NCBI GenBank assembly: GCA_017303995.1
Contig: JAFLBE010000015.1
Coordinates: 1-64,000 of the forward strand
Length of the DNA stretch: 64,000 nt
Direction of reading: 5' to 3'
DNA from: Bacteroidota bacterium
Lineage (GTDB): Bacteria > Bacteroidota > JABWAT01
Below are positions 51,999 to 61,480 of the stretch, piece after piece (the first letter of the stretch is position 1; each line of letters opens with the position of its first letter). Made by a program: the position numbers and the translations under genes. The notes under the pieces are model-generated. The model searched no databases. It was given only the letters and a program-made list of their open reading frames with translations, and was not told where the DNA came from.

Positions 51999-53202
51999 AT
52001 CAGTGCCTGAGAAAGTACACAGTAAATTTAAAAACAGCTAAGTACCGGATTGTTTTTTCACAACTATTTTCAGTATTGAAGAATGTGAAAATCAAGTTTT
52101 TTTACAGTTGTATTGTTTATTGATTAACTGGTTGTATGATATTTCAACCAGAATTACCAAACTACCCACGGATATGTTCATATTGTCCCGGCTAATTTTA
52201 GCATAGACATATGTATCCCAATGAACAGATTGAAGATCAGATCATATAAGGCAAATTGTCCAGGTATTCTTATAAGGTCTTATAGCCGGTGCCTGTCCAC
52301 ATTCAGGCTGTTGCGCAGGGAGATGAAAACATGCTAAACCCGGCAACAAATGGAGGCACACACAAAATGATCAGTGCTTTTTCCTCTTTGGTTAGCTGAC
52401 CGTGATATAAGCTTCTGCACTGAATCCTGGGTATAATTCCTCTCTGGTATGATTTCCGGAAAAACAGATTAAATACCAAATTGAAAAGATCTTTCTTGCT
52501 GAGCTGCTTTTTAAATGCCAAGACTGTTTTTCAATCCGGAACTAAGTCTTTCAGATGAAGACTGGAAAAATGTAAAAAACTCATTCAATCCAATATCCGG
52601 AATTCAGCCTGATCATCACTTGGCTTAAACTGGCGCTGAAGAATTAACACCTTTAATATCATTACTGGGTCAAAAGGTGGTCAGCCTCCAATTTTTGGAC
52701 CAACAACAGGAAATGCAGATTCAGGTAATGGACGAAAGACATTCCAATTAATCAAATTGAGTTTAATCAAATGACACTTTTTATTTTTCGATTCTCTCGA
52801 AATGTTGTTGGTGATCAAACGGTGGAAGTGAAATTTTCTACTGAAACGGCTTCTCCTTGTTTTTTTACAAAGTTCGCCAATTCTCCTTTTTTCCCGAACA
52901 TTTCATTTGATTAAATATGCAAATTGTAATTGGGGCATCCAAGATACTCCTGCTAAAAAACAAAAAGACTAGAAATGACCGGGTGGTTTCTGACCTCATT
53001 GAAGCAAAGATATAAGATTGTATTGATAACGGAAACTTCTGAATTTTAAATGCCCAGAAATTAGAAAGATATGGTAATTTAATACGAACGGAAAAGGGGG
53101 GGGCGAGGGGAAAAAGAAAGAAATGAAAAGAGAGAGTGTGAGGGGCTGGGATAAAGATCTGGAGGTTGAATATTCAACCTCCAGATAAGGGTCTTAAATT
53201 GT
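51999..53202. other. Gene-free region with left 684-bp repeat and a 26-nt palindrome
   Basis: AT-rich DNA with no trusted gene. It contains direct-repeat copy 1 (52207-52890), a run of eight G (53096-53103) and a perfect 26-nt palindrome (53159-53184, half-site CTGGAGGTTGAAT) 19 bp past the stop of the next LamG gene, perhaps a terminator without a U-tract. Confidence 0.6.
52207..52890 (+). repeat. 684-bp direct repeat, copy 1
   Basis: It is about 90% identical by eye to 54874-55557, in the same orientation and of the same length. It begins with a short frame, MYPNEQIEDQII-stop, whose counterpart in copy 2 is MYPNEQFEVQII-stop with several silent changes, hinting at an ancestral coding start. 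No intact gene or recognisable transposase was found in either strand. Confidence 0.75.
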
Positions 53203-54633
53203 TTACTTTGTGTTATAAATAGCGGAAATATCATTATCAGTAAGGGCCGAGCCAAATAATCTGACATCGTCAATTGATCCGATAAATTTGGCCCCAATCA
53301 CTGCTGGATCATTATTGTGGGCAATTTGACCAGAACCACCGTCTCCTGACGATTGTACAAGAACCCCATTGACATAAATACTGTACGTATAAGAGGATGT
53401 GAAAACAACCGCAAGATGATACCATGACTGAAGCGGATAGGTTGAATTGGTTTGTATTCCATATCGGTTACTCCAGCCAAGGCCGAACCCGTCACCGGTA
53501 CTAATGTCAAATTTGCCCTGGCGGCTGAAAACTCCAAATCCATAGTAAGCGTCCTGACTTACATTGAAATCGGAATGAAAGATCCGGCCGATCATTTGGT
53601 TTGACTCAGTGCGAATCCATGCGGTAACGGAAAAGGGGAACCCATTACTATTCAGAATGTCACCAAGATTAATACTTGAATTTCCATTAAAATAAAGAGC
53701 TCCTGCAGCATTTCCTGACCGGTCGGTTGTTTCTACCGCACCGAAATTAACACCGTCCAACTGATTTCCGCTGATGTCAGATGGACTTCCGTCAAGGGGA
53801 TACCAGGCAAGCGCCTTCAGCTCGGCTGGATCAGTTTTCCCGGGCAAAATGAAAATTACCGGGCTTCCCTTCTGTTCAGCAAGTGATGCATAAGTATAAG
53901 AAAACTTTTTTGATCCGTAGTCATTACTGGTAACATTAAAAGAAATGACATCGTCATCATTAAATTTGTTTAGGACAATGAGATTGGTTTTAGCATCCAA
54001 ACTCTTTGAAAGATATGAATTGTTATTTACAGTTATTGTGACTGTTGAAGGGACGAGTTCAAGCGTGCCACTTGCTTGATTAAGAGCCATTATAGCTACA
54101 AAAACGTTAAGAGTTTCTGAAATATTAATTGGAAAGCTTATATATCCAAATAGTGAAGGGGTATCAACAGTATTGACGGCAACAACTTCAACAGAAAGGG
54201 TCGTTGTCTGATTGGCTGAAATAGTGGCCTGAAGGGGAAGCGGATGGGAAACCAGATAAGCTTTTTCAGATCCTGTTTTTGGTGCAGCGTAGATCGTTTG
54301 GTTCAGGCTGTTTGTTACGAAAAAGTCAGTCAGAGTGTAATTCCCTTCAGGTAGTGAAACCGGAAGGCTAATCAATCCTGTCCCAAAGGATACCAGCTCA
54401 ATTTTCCGGGCGGTAACAACTTCTTTACCACTTTGATCCTGAAGAGTGATAAAGATTTGTTTTGCAACAGTATCAGACTCCGTTTTTAATAAGGCAGTTC
54501 CGCCACTATTGATCTGAAATTTGATATCGCCTAATTTTTCGGTGGAATTTGTAACAGAGTCATTGCAGGAGTTCAGAACAAAAAATGATAATATAGCAAC
54601 CAGAAACCCAAATAGATGAGATTTTTTAACCAT
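53203..54633 (-). CDS. LamG-domain surface lipoprotein between direct repeats
   Basis: A 476-residue predicted lipoprotein with lipobox VLNSC (C23). About 230 residues of beta-rich sequence (DIKFQINSGGTALL .. VSLPEGNYTLTDFFVTN) precede a C-terminal LamG domain (LAWYPLDGSPSDISGNQLDG .. ALYFNGNSSINLGD .. FSVTAWIRTESN .. SWYHLAVVFTSS .. GSIDDVRLFGSALTDNDISAIYNTK). It is related to, but clearly diverged from, the 49-52 kb pair. A GAGGTGG site lies just before the ATG. It is bracketed by the 684-bp direct repeats, so the gene could be lost or amplified by recombination. Confidence 0.83.
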   Translation of the reverse strand: MVKKSHLFGFLVAILSFFVLNSCNDSVTNSTEKLGDIKFQINSGGTALLKTESDTVAKQIFITLQDQSGKEVVTARKIELVSFGTGLISLPVSLPEGNYTLTDFFVTNSLNQTIYAAPKTGSEKAYLVSHPLPLQATISANQTTTLSVEVVAVNTVDTPSLFGYISFPINISETLNVFVAIMALNQASGTLELVPSTVTITVNNNSYLSKSLDAKTNLIVLNKFNDDDVISFNVTSNDYGSKKFSYTYASLAEQKGSPVIFILPGKTDPAELKALAWYPLDGSPSDISGNQLDGVNFGAVETTDRSGNAAGALYFNGNSSINLGDILNSNGFPFSVTAWIRTESNQMIGRIFHSDFNVSQDAYYGFGVFSRQGKFDISTGDGFGLGWSNRYGIQTNSTYPLQSWYHLAVVFTSSYTYSIYVNGVLVQSSGDGGSGQIAHNNDPAVIGAKFIGSIDDVRLFGSALTDNDISAIYNTK

Positions 54634-54873
54634 TTTCCACCTCGATGTTATAAAACAATAATAATAATGAGATTTTATTAAATCAAGGCAAATGTAAAGA
54701 ATATAATCTTTTTACCCGGTCTGAAATTCATCTTAAAAGTACATGACTATTCTAAAAATTAAAGGGGATCAGGTGCGGGCTGGTTAAACTGGGACTTCTT
54801 TTTTGGTGAAGTGTTCTGTTATTCATGAACATATAAAAAATATCTGAGAAAGAAGATCCTCAAAATCAACACC
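54634..54873. other. AT-rich spacer upstream of the LamG gene
   Basis: It presumably holds the promoter of the 53203-54633 gene; no box close enough to TAnnTTTG was found to claim. Confidence 0.4.
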
Positions 54874-55557
54874 ACATATGTATCCAAACGAACAGTTTGA
54901 AGTTCAGATTATTTAAGGCAAATTGTCCAGGTATTTTAAAGGTCTTATGCCGGTGCCTGTATACATTCAGGCTGTTGCGCAGGGAGATGAAAATATGCTA
55001 AATCCGGCAACAAATCGAGGCACACACAAATGATCAGTGCTTTGTCCTCTTTGTTTAGCTGACTGTGATATAAGCTTCTGCACTGAATCCTGGCTATAAT
55101 TCCTCTCTGGTATGATTTCCGGAAAAACAGATTGAATACCAAATTGAAAATATCTTTCTTGTTGGGCTGCTTTTTAAATGCCCAGACTGTTTTTCAATCC
55201 GGAACTAAGTCTTTCAAATGAAGACTGGAAAAATGTATAAAACTCATTCAATCCAATATCTGGAATTCAGTCTGATCATCACTTGGATTAAACTGGCGCT
55301 GAAGAATTAACACCTTTAATATCATTACTGGGTCAAAAGGTGGTCAGCCTCCAACTTTTGGGTCAACAACAGGAAATGCAGATTCAAGAAATGGACGAAA
55401 GGCATTCCAATTAATCATCGAATTGAGTTTAATCAAATGACACTTTTTATTTTTCGATTTTCTCGAAATGTTGTTGGTGATCAAACGGTGGAAGTGAAAT
55501 TTTCTACTGAAACGGCTTCTCCTTGTTTTTTTACAAAGTTCGCCATTTCTCCTTTTA
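54874..55557 (+). repeat. 684-bp direct repeat, copy 2
   Basis: The partner of 52207-52890. Identity ends sharply at about 55557, beyond TTCGCCATTTCTCCTTTT. The two copies differ by substitutions and a few single-base indels that break any shared frame. Confidence 0.75.
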
Positions 55558-55652
55558 AAACTAATTTAAAGGAGGTTTCAAAGGAGCTCCTGGTAACTGT
55601 AAAAATGTTATCTGCCATTTTAACAGTGTAATGGAATGAAATCAGCAGTTCA

Positions 55653-56423
55653 TTATCTCCATATAAAACTGCGTATATTAAAAACCCTAAGGACTTTGTT
55701 CATATACTTTATAAAATAAAATTTTAGTTTACCAACTGGACCTAGCTTTTCTGGTTCGGGTGGTTGAAAACTGATTTTTCCCGTTTTTCCATGAAAAAGT
55801 TTTTCCTGCTTTCTTTTTTCAATAACAAGAATACTGTCATAATAATGGATAGAATCTACAGATTGTGTGAATTTATTGACCTTCAACGAGGCTTGTTGAG
55901 AGTCATAGGCATTTAAATGGTCAATAAATTTTTTGCTGTACTCAATAAAGGTGCCATGGCGGTTAAATCCTCCTCCAAATTTTAGCAAATAGGACGTATG
56001 AAGATCTTCACACAGATAAACCCCATTTTCTTTAACATGGTCAAATAATTTTTCAAAAGTGATGATTTGTTGAACCTTAGTGTGTCCGAAATCGTCAATT
56101 GAGATATCAACTCGTGGAATTTTTTTCTTTAATTCTCTCAGGAAATCTCTGTCAGATTGGGAACCAATGAAAATCTCAATAATATGGTCTTCAAGGGTTT
56201 TGCATTCAGGGTTAATGTCAATCGCATACACTTTGGCATTTTCTACAAAGTAGTGCTTACACATCTGAAGACTGCCACCCTGAGATATACCAATTTCAAG
56301 AATGGCTATTTGTTTGTTTCTGAACCGTGAGAAATGTCTGCCATAGATATCAAAATAATGGTTCCGCTTATGAATACGTTTAGTATTATTTCCTCTGAAA
56401 TACTTTTCTAAATCGTCCTCGCG
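55653..56423 (-). pseudogene. MycE/TcmN-like sugar O-methyltransferase lacking a start codon
   Basis: The reading frame from 56423 to 55653 encodes 256 residues of a SAM-dependent methyltransferase resembling metal-dependent sugar O-methyltransferases of the MycE/TcmN type. SAM motif I (IAILEIGISQGGSLQM), YAIDINPECK, GSQSDRDFL, the metal-site IDDFGH and CEDLHTSYLLKFGGG are all present. The only ATG (56264) falls inside the motif I region and would remove the first ~53 residues. Upstream of it the frame is conserved (DDLEKYFRGNN .. HYFDIYGRHFSRFRN) but holds no ATG, GTG or TTG before a TAA at 56424-56426. The gene has probably lost its start, or the sequence has an error here. Confidence 0.72.
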
Positions 56424-56768
56424 TTACCTCTGAAAAGGGTTTAAATATGGTAAATAAATCACATGTTATCGGGAGGCGCCTTAATTTAAAAAAACAACTT
56501 GATATAAGGCATTAAAAAAGGAAAACATCTTGATTTCCCTTTTATTCAATTGATAGACTGAGTAACATCTCGAGAATGAAACGTAGGTATTTTCGGTTAT
56601 CCGGTGTTCCGGATTTATAATCATAAAATCACGTCATGAGTTTGAAACCATATTGGATTTAAGGAAAAAATGCCCTGTTTTTCAGATTATATTCCGGTAA
56701 AATTTCTGAGCTACTTCATCAATTATTTATATTGATATTATTTAAAGTACAATTTGGATGAATCCTTG
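56424..56768. other. Gene-free AT-rich spacer
   Basis: A 345-bp stretch between two methyltransferase genes of the polysaccharide cluster. Nothing was recognised in it apart from upstream debris of the broken gene. Confidence 0.4.
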
Positions 56769-57668
56769 TTAGGTTATTATATATTCTTCTATTAGTGATT
56801 TCTTACTGGGATGAACAAAGAAACAATTTGATATTCCATTGTCTTGATCCCTTATTATTGAAGGTACTTTAAAAAGTCCATACTCGTTGTGATTATAAAA
56901 TTCATACCCATATTGGAGAAGAATGGCTTCAAGTTTTGTTTCAATTTTGTTGAAAATTGTCTCACAAATAATAATGGGTTTCATTATTCTAAGAACAGTC
57001 TCTGCGTGTTCCAGAATCAAATCTTCAGTTCCCTCAGTGTCCATTTTTATCAAATCGATTTGAACTTCATCATTGAGAACAACATACTCGTCAAGAGTAA
57101 GCGTTTTAACCATGACTGATTTAAAGTTTCTGCCTGTTACTTTGCTTCCTGCATTTCCCTCGCCACCTAAATTATGTTTCAGGTAAGAATATTTATGATT
57201 CTTGATTTCAAAAAATTCTATTTCGCCAGAGGTGTGGGAAAGTGCAAGTCCTTCGGTTTTAATATTTTTAAAATTATTGATTAACACGTTTTCATTTAAA
57301 TAAAATAGTGGACCAATTGCCGGTTCAAAAGAAACAACTTTGATTGAAGGATTTTCAAATTCAGCTAAAAGAGAATAATAGCCAATATTTGCTCCGATAT
57401 CATAAAATACATTGACTTTTTTTATCAACGATTGAAAAATCGTAGTGTATTCAAAATTGGTATATCCATCCCAGAAAATTAAATAGGTAAGGTAGTTGGT
57501 TTGATTTGTTTTGATTTTAAGTTTTTCCCCGTTCTTTTTTAAAACAATAATTCCAGAGGGAGGTATCTTTACTTTAAAAGGCAAAACAGGATAAAGAAAT
57601 TTATTTATATTTCTGAGCATATAATTAATACTCGTGCTGTAAATAAGTTTGTAAAATAGTTGTCTCAT
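56769..57668 (-). CDS. FkbM-family methyltransferase
   Basis: A 299-residue SAM-dependent methyltransferase of the FkbM family, commonly found in polysaccharide and glycan gene clusters. Motif I is VFYDIGANIGYYSLLAEF (D90-G95), with VVSFEPAIGPLFYLNENV as motif II and IDLIKMDTEGTEDLILEHAE as the characteristic post-motif. The ~85-residue N-terminal region includes a hydrophobic, basic stretch but no signal peptide. It is separated by 260 bp of AT-rich DNA from the flippase. It probably O-methylates a surface sugar; the target is unknown. Confidence 0.88.
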   Translation of the reverse strand: MRQLFYKLIYSTSINYMLRNINKFLYPVLPFKVKIPPSGIIVLKKNGEKLKIKTNQTNYLTYLIFWDGYTNFEYTTIFQSLIKKVNVFYDIGANIGYYSLLAEFENPSIKVVSFEPAIGPLFYLNENVLINNFKNIKTEGLALSHTSGEIEFFEIKNHKYSYLKHNLGGEGNAGSKVTGRNFKSVMVKTLTLDEYVVLNDEVQIDLIKMDTEGTEDLILEHAETVLRIMKPIIICETIFNKIETKLEAILLQYGYEFYNHNEYGLFKVPSIIRDQDNGISNCFFVHPSKKSLIEEYIIT

Positions 57669-57928
57669 TTTATATTTTCATTTTAATTTTAAGGTGTAAA
57701 TTCCCTTCACCTTGTTTGAGCATGTTATCCCGTTAAAAAAAACGGAATTCAGTATCAAATGCTTGGATTAAGGATAAATTCTGGATAAATTCTTTATTTC
57801 CATGTAAAGAAAATACTCCAAATCTTGTATCGGGTTCCCTGTTTTATTGAAAAGTAAATTCGAATGATAGGAAAATAGGGAAACCGATTTAAATGGTCTA
57901 AATTGTAACAAAAAGAAGGGTGATGTTC
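57669..57928. other. Short AT-rich gap
   Basis: No feature was recognised between the FkbM and flippase genes. Confidence 0.4.
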
Positions 57929-59458
57929 TTACTCCTTAGGTGATTTAGAAAATTTATAAAGAGCATATTTTTTTATAAAACTAATGTCTGTGGAATCAAT
58001 AATAATGAAATAAGATGAAAGCAGTGCAATACTACTACTTATTGAAAAACGAAAGACAATCCCAACCCAACCGGATATTAGAATCATTTCCGAAAAAAGA
58101 AACGCAATTGCACAAATACAACCAATTGCAGTAAGTCTGAGTAAATCATTAAAAATTAAATGAGAATTTTTAAATTGATTTATTTTTTGCAAAAATTTGT
58201 AGCCCATAAACGGATAAACAATCACCTGTGTCAATGAAAAGGCGATTGCGGCTCCGATTAAACCGAAGAAAGGAATAAATAGAAAACAAAATCCCACATT
58301 CAGAACAGCAAGTACTATTTGAAACCGAAGAGCGCTTTTTTGAAGATTATAGACATAAGCAAGCGGAATCAGTGAATATCCAAGTGAACTTATTAATATC
58401 CCGGGAATAAGAATCTGAAAGGATAAGGATGTGTTATGTGAAAATGAGGGGCTTATCCAAAGGCTCAGTAAGTTTTTGGCCTCCAGAAATAATGGGACGC
58501 AAAGAATAATGACAGGAAGTCCGGTAAATTTAATAGTTCTTTGCAGAAGCTGCTCAATTTTTTGGTCCTCTCCTTTTACTTTCATTTCAATCCAAAGTGG
58601 GTAGAGTGGAGCGATAAGATTTTTGGGAAAAATGTATAATTTATTTGTTGTGTCAAAAGCTCCGGAATAAAAAGCAACCATCGCAACAGGGAGAAACAAT
58701 CCAATAATTAACTGGTTTGACTGTAACGCCAAAATGCCGACAACAGTGCCAGCAAGAACCAGTCCTGAAAAAGAAAAAATTTCTTTAAATACAACCTTGT
58801 CAAAGGGATAAAAAAGGGAAAACCGTCCAAGTTCCCTTTTTGCAGAAAAATATAAAATTGATATTATAATCACACTAACAATAATGTTTGAAAGTATAAC
58901 TGAGGTAAGTCCAAATCCGTTTATAAGTAATACCATCCCTGCAGCCAATCGCAAACTATCACCGGTAAAACGTACAGAATTTGAAAGATATTGTTTTTGA
59001 ATTGCAGTTTGCAATCCGGTAAGGAATATTAAATACATATTCAAAAAAAATGCAATTGCCCCAAGTTGAAAAAAGAAAGTTGCTTCAGTGATAAGATTTG
59101 GCGGAATATTATTTAATAAATTGTTGACAATGAATTCTGAGCAAACGAAAACCATGATAGAACCAAATGAAGCCGTTAATAAATAAACCCTGCTAACCGT
59201 TCCAATCACTTTTCTGACTTTTTCATGATCGTTAACAGAAAAAGCCTCGGCAACAAATCTTATTACTCCTGCATTGAGTCCTAAATCCAGAAAAGCCAGA
59301 TAATTTAGTATCACCAAAAGAAAGGAATAAATTCCGTACCCTGAAACCCCGAGATAATGGATGTAAACTGGTAAAGCAATGACAGCCAGTATCATTGAAA
59401 CTCCCTGTGCAAGGAAGTTTGTCATTACCGAAAGTCCAAGTTTTTTAAGACGGGACAT
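57929..59458 (-). CDS. Wzx-like polysaccharide flippase (MOP superfamily)
   Basis: A 509-residue integral membrane protein with about 14 hydrophobic segments. The N-terminus (LGLSVMTNFLAQGVSMILAVIALPVYIHYLGVSGYGIYSFLL) is typical of the RfbX/Wzx polysaccharide-biosynthesis branch of the MOP (MATE-like) superfamily, which flips undecaprenyl-linked glycan units across the inner membrane. It starts 3 bp from the stop of the upstream methyltransferase gene, so the two are cotranscribed. It is the central transport gene of the 55.6-61.3 kb cluster; no polymerase (Wzy) gene is visible here. Confidence 0.88.
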   Translation of the reverse strand: MSRLKKLGLSVMTNFLAQGVSMILAVIALPVYIHYLGVSGYGIYSFLLVILNYLAFLDLGLNAGVIRFVAEAFSVNDHEKVRKVIGTVSRVYLLTASFGSIMVFVCSEFIVNNLLNNIPPNLITEATFFFQLGAIAFFLNMYLIFLTGLQTAIQKQYLSNSVRFTGDSLRLAAGMVLLINGFGLTSVILSNIIVSVIIISILYFSAKRELGRFSLFYPFDKVVFKEIFSFSGLVLAGTVVGILALQSNQLIIGLFLPVAMVAFYSGAFDTTNKLYIFPKNLIAPLYPLWIEMKVKGEDQKIEQLLQRTIKFTGLPVIILCVPLFLEAKNLLSLWISPSFSHNTSLSFQILIPGILISSLGYSLIPLAYVYNLQKSALRFQIVLAVLNVGFCFLFIPFFGLIGAAIAFSLTQVIVYPFMGYKFLQKINQFKNSHLIFNDLLRLTAIGCICAIAFLFSEMILISGWVGIVFRFSISSSIALLSSYFIIIDSTDISFIKKYALYKFSKSPKE

Positions 59459-59461
59459 GTT

Positions 59462-60157
59462 TTATTTCTTTTCGGCTACAATAATCCATTGAACCGTAAT
59501 GAATTCTTCATAGGCGGAAGGCTTCCCAATAAACCAGGAAAGAAGTTTTGAGATGGTTTTTCCGGGTAATTTTTTCCAGCGGTTTCTCGGATTTGACCGG
59601 CAGGATTGAACAGAAAAGCCATTACTGGTAATTAAGTTGAGTATGGATGATTTTGTGAAAAACCGAAGATGGCCCTGGTCCAGTATTCCGTGAGAGGTGT
59701 AAGTCCAGTTTCCGTTTTTAAAAAGATCCAAAATAATATTAAGATTTCTCACATTTGGCATACTTACCAATAATCGTCCACCAGATGGTAATATCCGGCT
59801 AACTTCCTTAATCACTGTCCAGGGATCAATAGTATGCTCTAAGGAATCGGCAAGAATAACCCAGTTAAATGATCCTGTTTCTATTGTTTCCAAAATTTCT
59901 TCAGCCTGACCAACCAGAACATCATCCAGACGGGTTTTGGCAATCTCTGCAATAGAGGGTACAATCTCAATCCCGATATATTCAGCTGGATGTTTTAATT
60001 TGATAATATCTTCACCCAAACGGCCCTCTGCACAACCAATGTCCAGAATTCGTCCAGGATTATTGGGAAATAAAGCGACCAGATCATCATTGGTCAACGT
60101 AAAATAAGTATCATGAGCTTTGTTTTTGTGAATATTGGCAATTAAATCTGAAGACAT
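59462..60157 (-). CDS. Class I SAM-dependent methyltransferase
   Basis: A 231-residue Methyltransf_11/23-type enzyme. Motif I RILDIGCAEGRLGEDI (36-51) is followed by EYIGIEIVPSIAEIAKTRLDDVLVG, ILADSLEHTIDPWTVIKEVSRILPSGGRLLVSMPN, and a C-terminal lid region. The acceptor is unknown; the context (GT2 upstream, flippase 3 bp downstream) suggests a glycan or lipid-linked sugar. A normal length; the start at 60157 opens MSSDLIANIH. Confidence 0.85.
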   Translation of the reverse strand: MSSDLIANIHKNKAHDTYFTLTNDDLVALFPNNPGRILDIGCAEGRLGEDIIKLKHPAEYIGIEIVPSIAEIAKTRLDDVLVGQAEEILETIETGSFNWVILADSLEHTIDPWTVIKEVSRILPSGGRLLVSMPNVRNLNIILDLFKNGNWTYTSHGILDQGHLRFFTKSSILNLITSNGFSVQSCRSNPRNRWKKLPGKTISKLLSWFIGKPSAYEEFITVQWIIVAEKK

Positions 60158-60301
60158 TTTACAAATCCGGATTTTGAATTATTTTTAGTAGAGAAATCGG
60201 TATTTACTCTGTAAATAGGATTACCCGTTGCAATTTACGTGGAAAATATTACAAATGAATGATTTTTGTTGGATTGATAAAGAAGCCTGCAACTATAGTT
60301 C

Positions 60302-61336
60302 TTATTTTAAAAAACCAGCTCTGATCGCAAGAAAGTCATCCCTGGTAACCTTTTTCAATTTGGACGAGAGGGTGAATACGTTTAAATAAAAGGTTAAAAA
60401 TGAGGAAAGGGGAAGATAACCTGATATAAAAAGGCGAAAACAAGATTCTAAAAGATAAAATGGTTTCCAAAAATAAAATAATGGTTTAGACATCCAGTGT
60501 TTCATGTCAACAATACGGTTTAAATCGTGATTGACAGCCATTGCAAGAATTGACTTTCCAGCGAGATTATTTATTGAAACACTAACTTTGTGTCTTATCT
60601 CTGACTCCCAACATACCGCAAGTTTTTCCTTATTTTTTTCCATTAGTTTGGAGAAATAGAAGTCTTCTTCGCCAAAGAAAAATTTTTCAGTAAGTAAACC
60701 ATATTTTTTCCAAATGGTATTATGAACAAGTAATGCACAACCGGTAACAAATGTTATAAGTTGGTGTCCCTCTGAAGGGTATAAACTTCGGTGCTTTTTA
60801 TAACCGATATAATTTTTATTTCCGAGCCTGTTCAGGTAACCGCCAGCATTCCATATTAAATTCGCAGGTTCGTAATATGTAATAACAGGTGTCCAGATTT
60901 TAATTTGATCAATTTTTTGAGTGTATTTTAGGAGAGAGTTTAATTGGCCGTCAGGAAAGATTGTGTCATTGTTGACCAGAAAAATCCAATCAAAATTCAT
61001 TTCAATTGCCAGCTTTATGATCAGGTTATTACCTTTTGCAAAACCAAAATTCTCGCCATTCAGACAAAGGTAATAAGGCTGGATTTCTGATTTTTCAGGT
61101 AATGAGTAAAAACCAGTTTTGTCTTCGGGTATTATAGTCTTGAAATCAGGATTGCAACCTGAAAGATATTGGGAAATCTGTAAAATAGAATCATCATCTG
61201 AACCATTATCTGCTACAAAACAGGTGACCTTAAAATTTGTCTTTTGTTTTTTGAAGGATTCCAGAAAAAGGAGTGTGTCACTGGGGTTATTCCAGTTTAG
61301 CACAATTAAGGCAACTGAAGTAGACAAATCAGTCAT
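60302..61336 (-). CDS. Family 2 glycosyltransferase (rhamnosyltransferase-like)
   Basis: A 344-residue inverting GT-A glycosyltransferase. The start VALIVLNWNNPSDTLLFLESF is followed by VADNGSDDDS, the ENFGFAKGNN loop (95-104) typical of rhamnosyltransferase-like GT2 enzymes, and the metal-binding VNNDTIF (NND at 122-124, in place of DxD). A C-terminal region of about 90 residues contains aromatic-rich, membrane-associating stretches. It is the first gene of the polysaccharide cluster (GT2, methyltransferase, flippase, FkbM). The donor sugar cannot be assigned. Confidence 0.88.
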   Translation of the reverse strand: MTDLSTSVALIVLNWNNPSDTLLFLESFKKQKTNFKVTCFVADNGSDDDSILQISQYLSGCNPDFKTIIPEDKTGFYSLPEKSEIQPYYLCLNGENFGFAKGNNLIIKLAIEMNFDWIFLVNNDTIFPDGQLNSLLKYTQKIDQIKIWTPVITYYEPANLIWNAGGYLNRLGNKNYIGYKKHRSLYPSEGHQLITFVTGCALLVHNTIWKKYGLLTEKFFFGEEDFYFSKLMEKNKEKLAVCWESEIRHKVSVSINNLAGKSILAMAVNHDLNRIVDMKHWMSKPLFYFWKPFYLLESCFRLFISGYLPLSSFLTFYLNVFTLSSKLKKVTRDDFLAIRAGFLK

Positions 61337-61400
61337 AAATGAATGGGTAATATGCTGAGAATTAATAAGTTTAAGAAGACGTTGGAAGATAAGAAAAATG

Positions 61401-61454
61401 TTTATAAAAGCAGAACTGTTTACAACCCTTGGTTTACAGTTCTGCTTTTATAAA
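61401..61454 (-). terminator. Long-stem terminator-like hairpin
   Basis: Perfect 19-bp arms at 61401-61419 and 61436-61454 (core GCAGAACTGT) with a 16-nt loop that can itself pair AACC/GGTT. On the minus strand it lies 27 bp past the LamG stop and is followed by a T-rich run, so it probably ends that transcript and separates it from the GT2 gene. Confidence 0.75.
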
Positions 61455-61480
61455 TAGAGATGGGTTAAACAAAGGTGGGT

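Noticed and set aside
52303-52521. A 72-codon minus-strand frame in the 684-bp repeat as a transposase
   Set aside because: No catalytic motif; the frame is not preserved at its end in the second copy (it shifts after the shared KALII stretch).
52207-55557. Composite transposon
   Set aside because: The direct repeats lack a recognisable transposase or terminal inverted repeats; kept only as a repeat pair.
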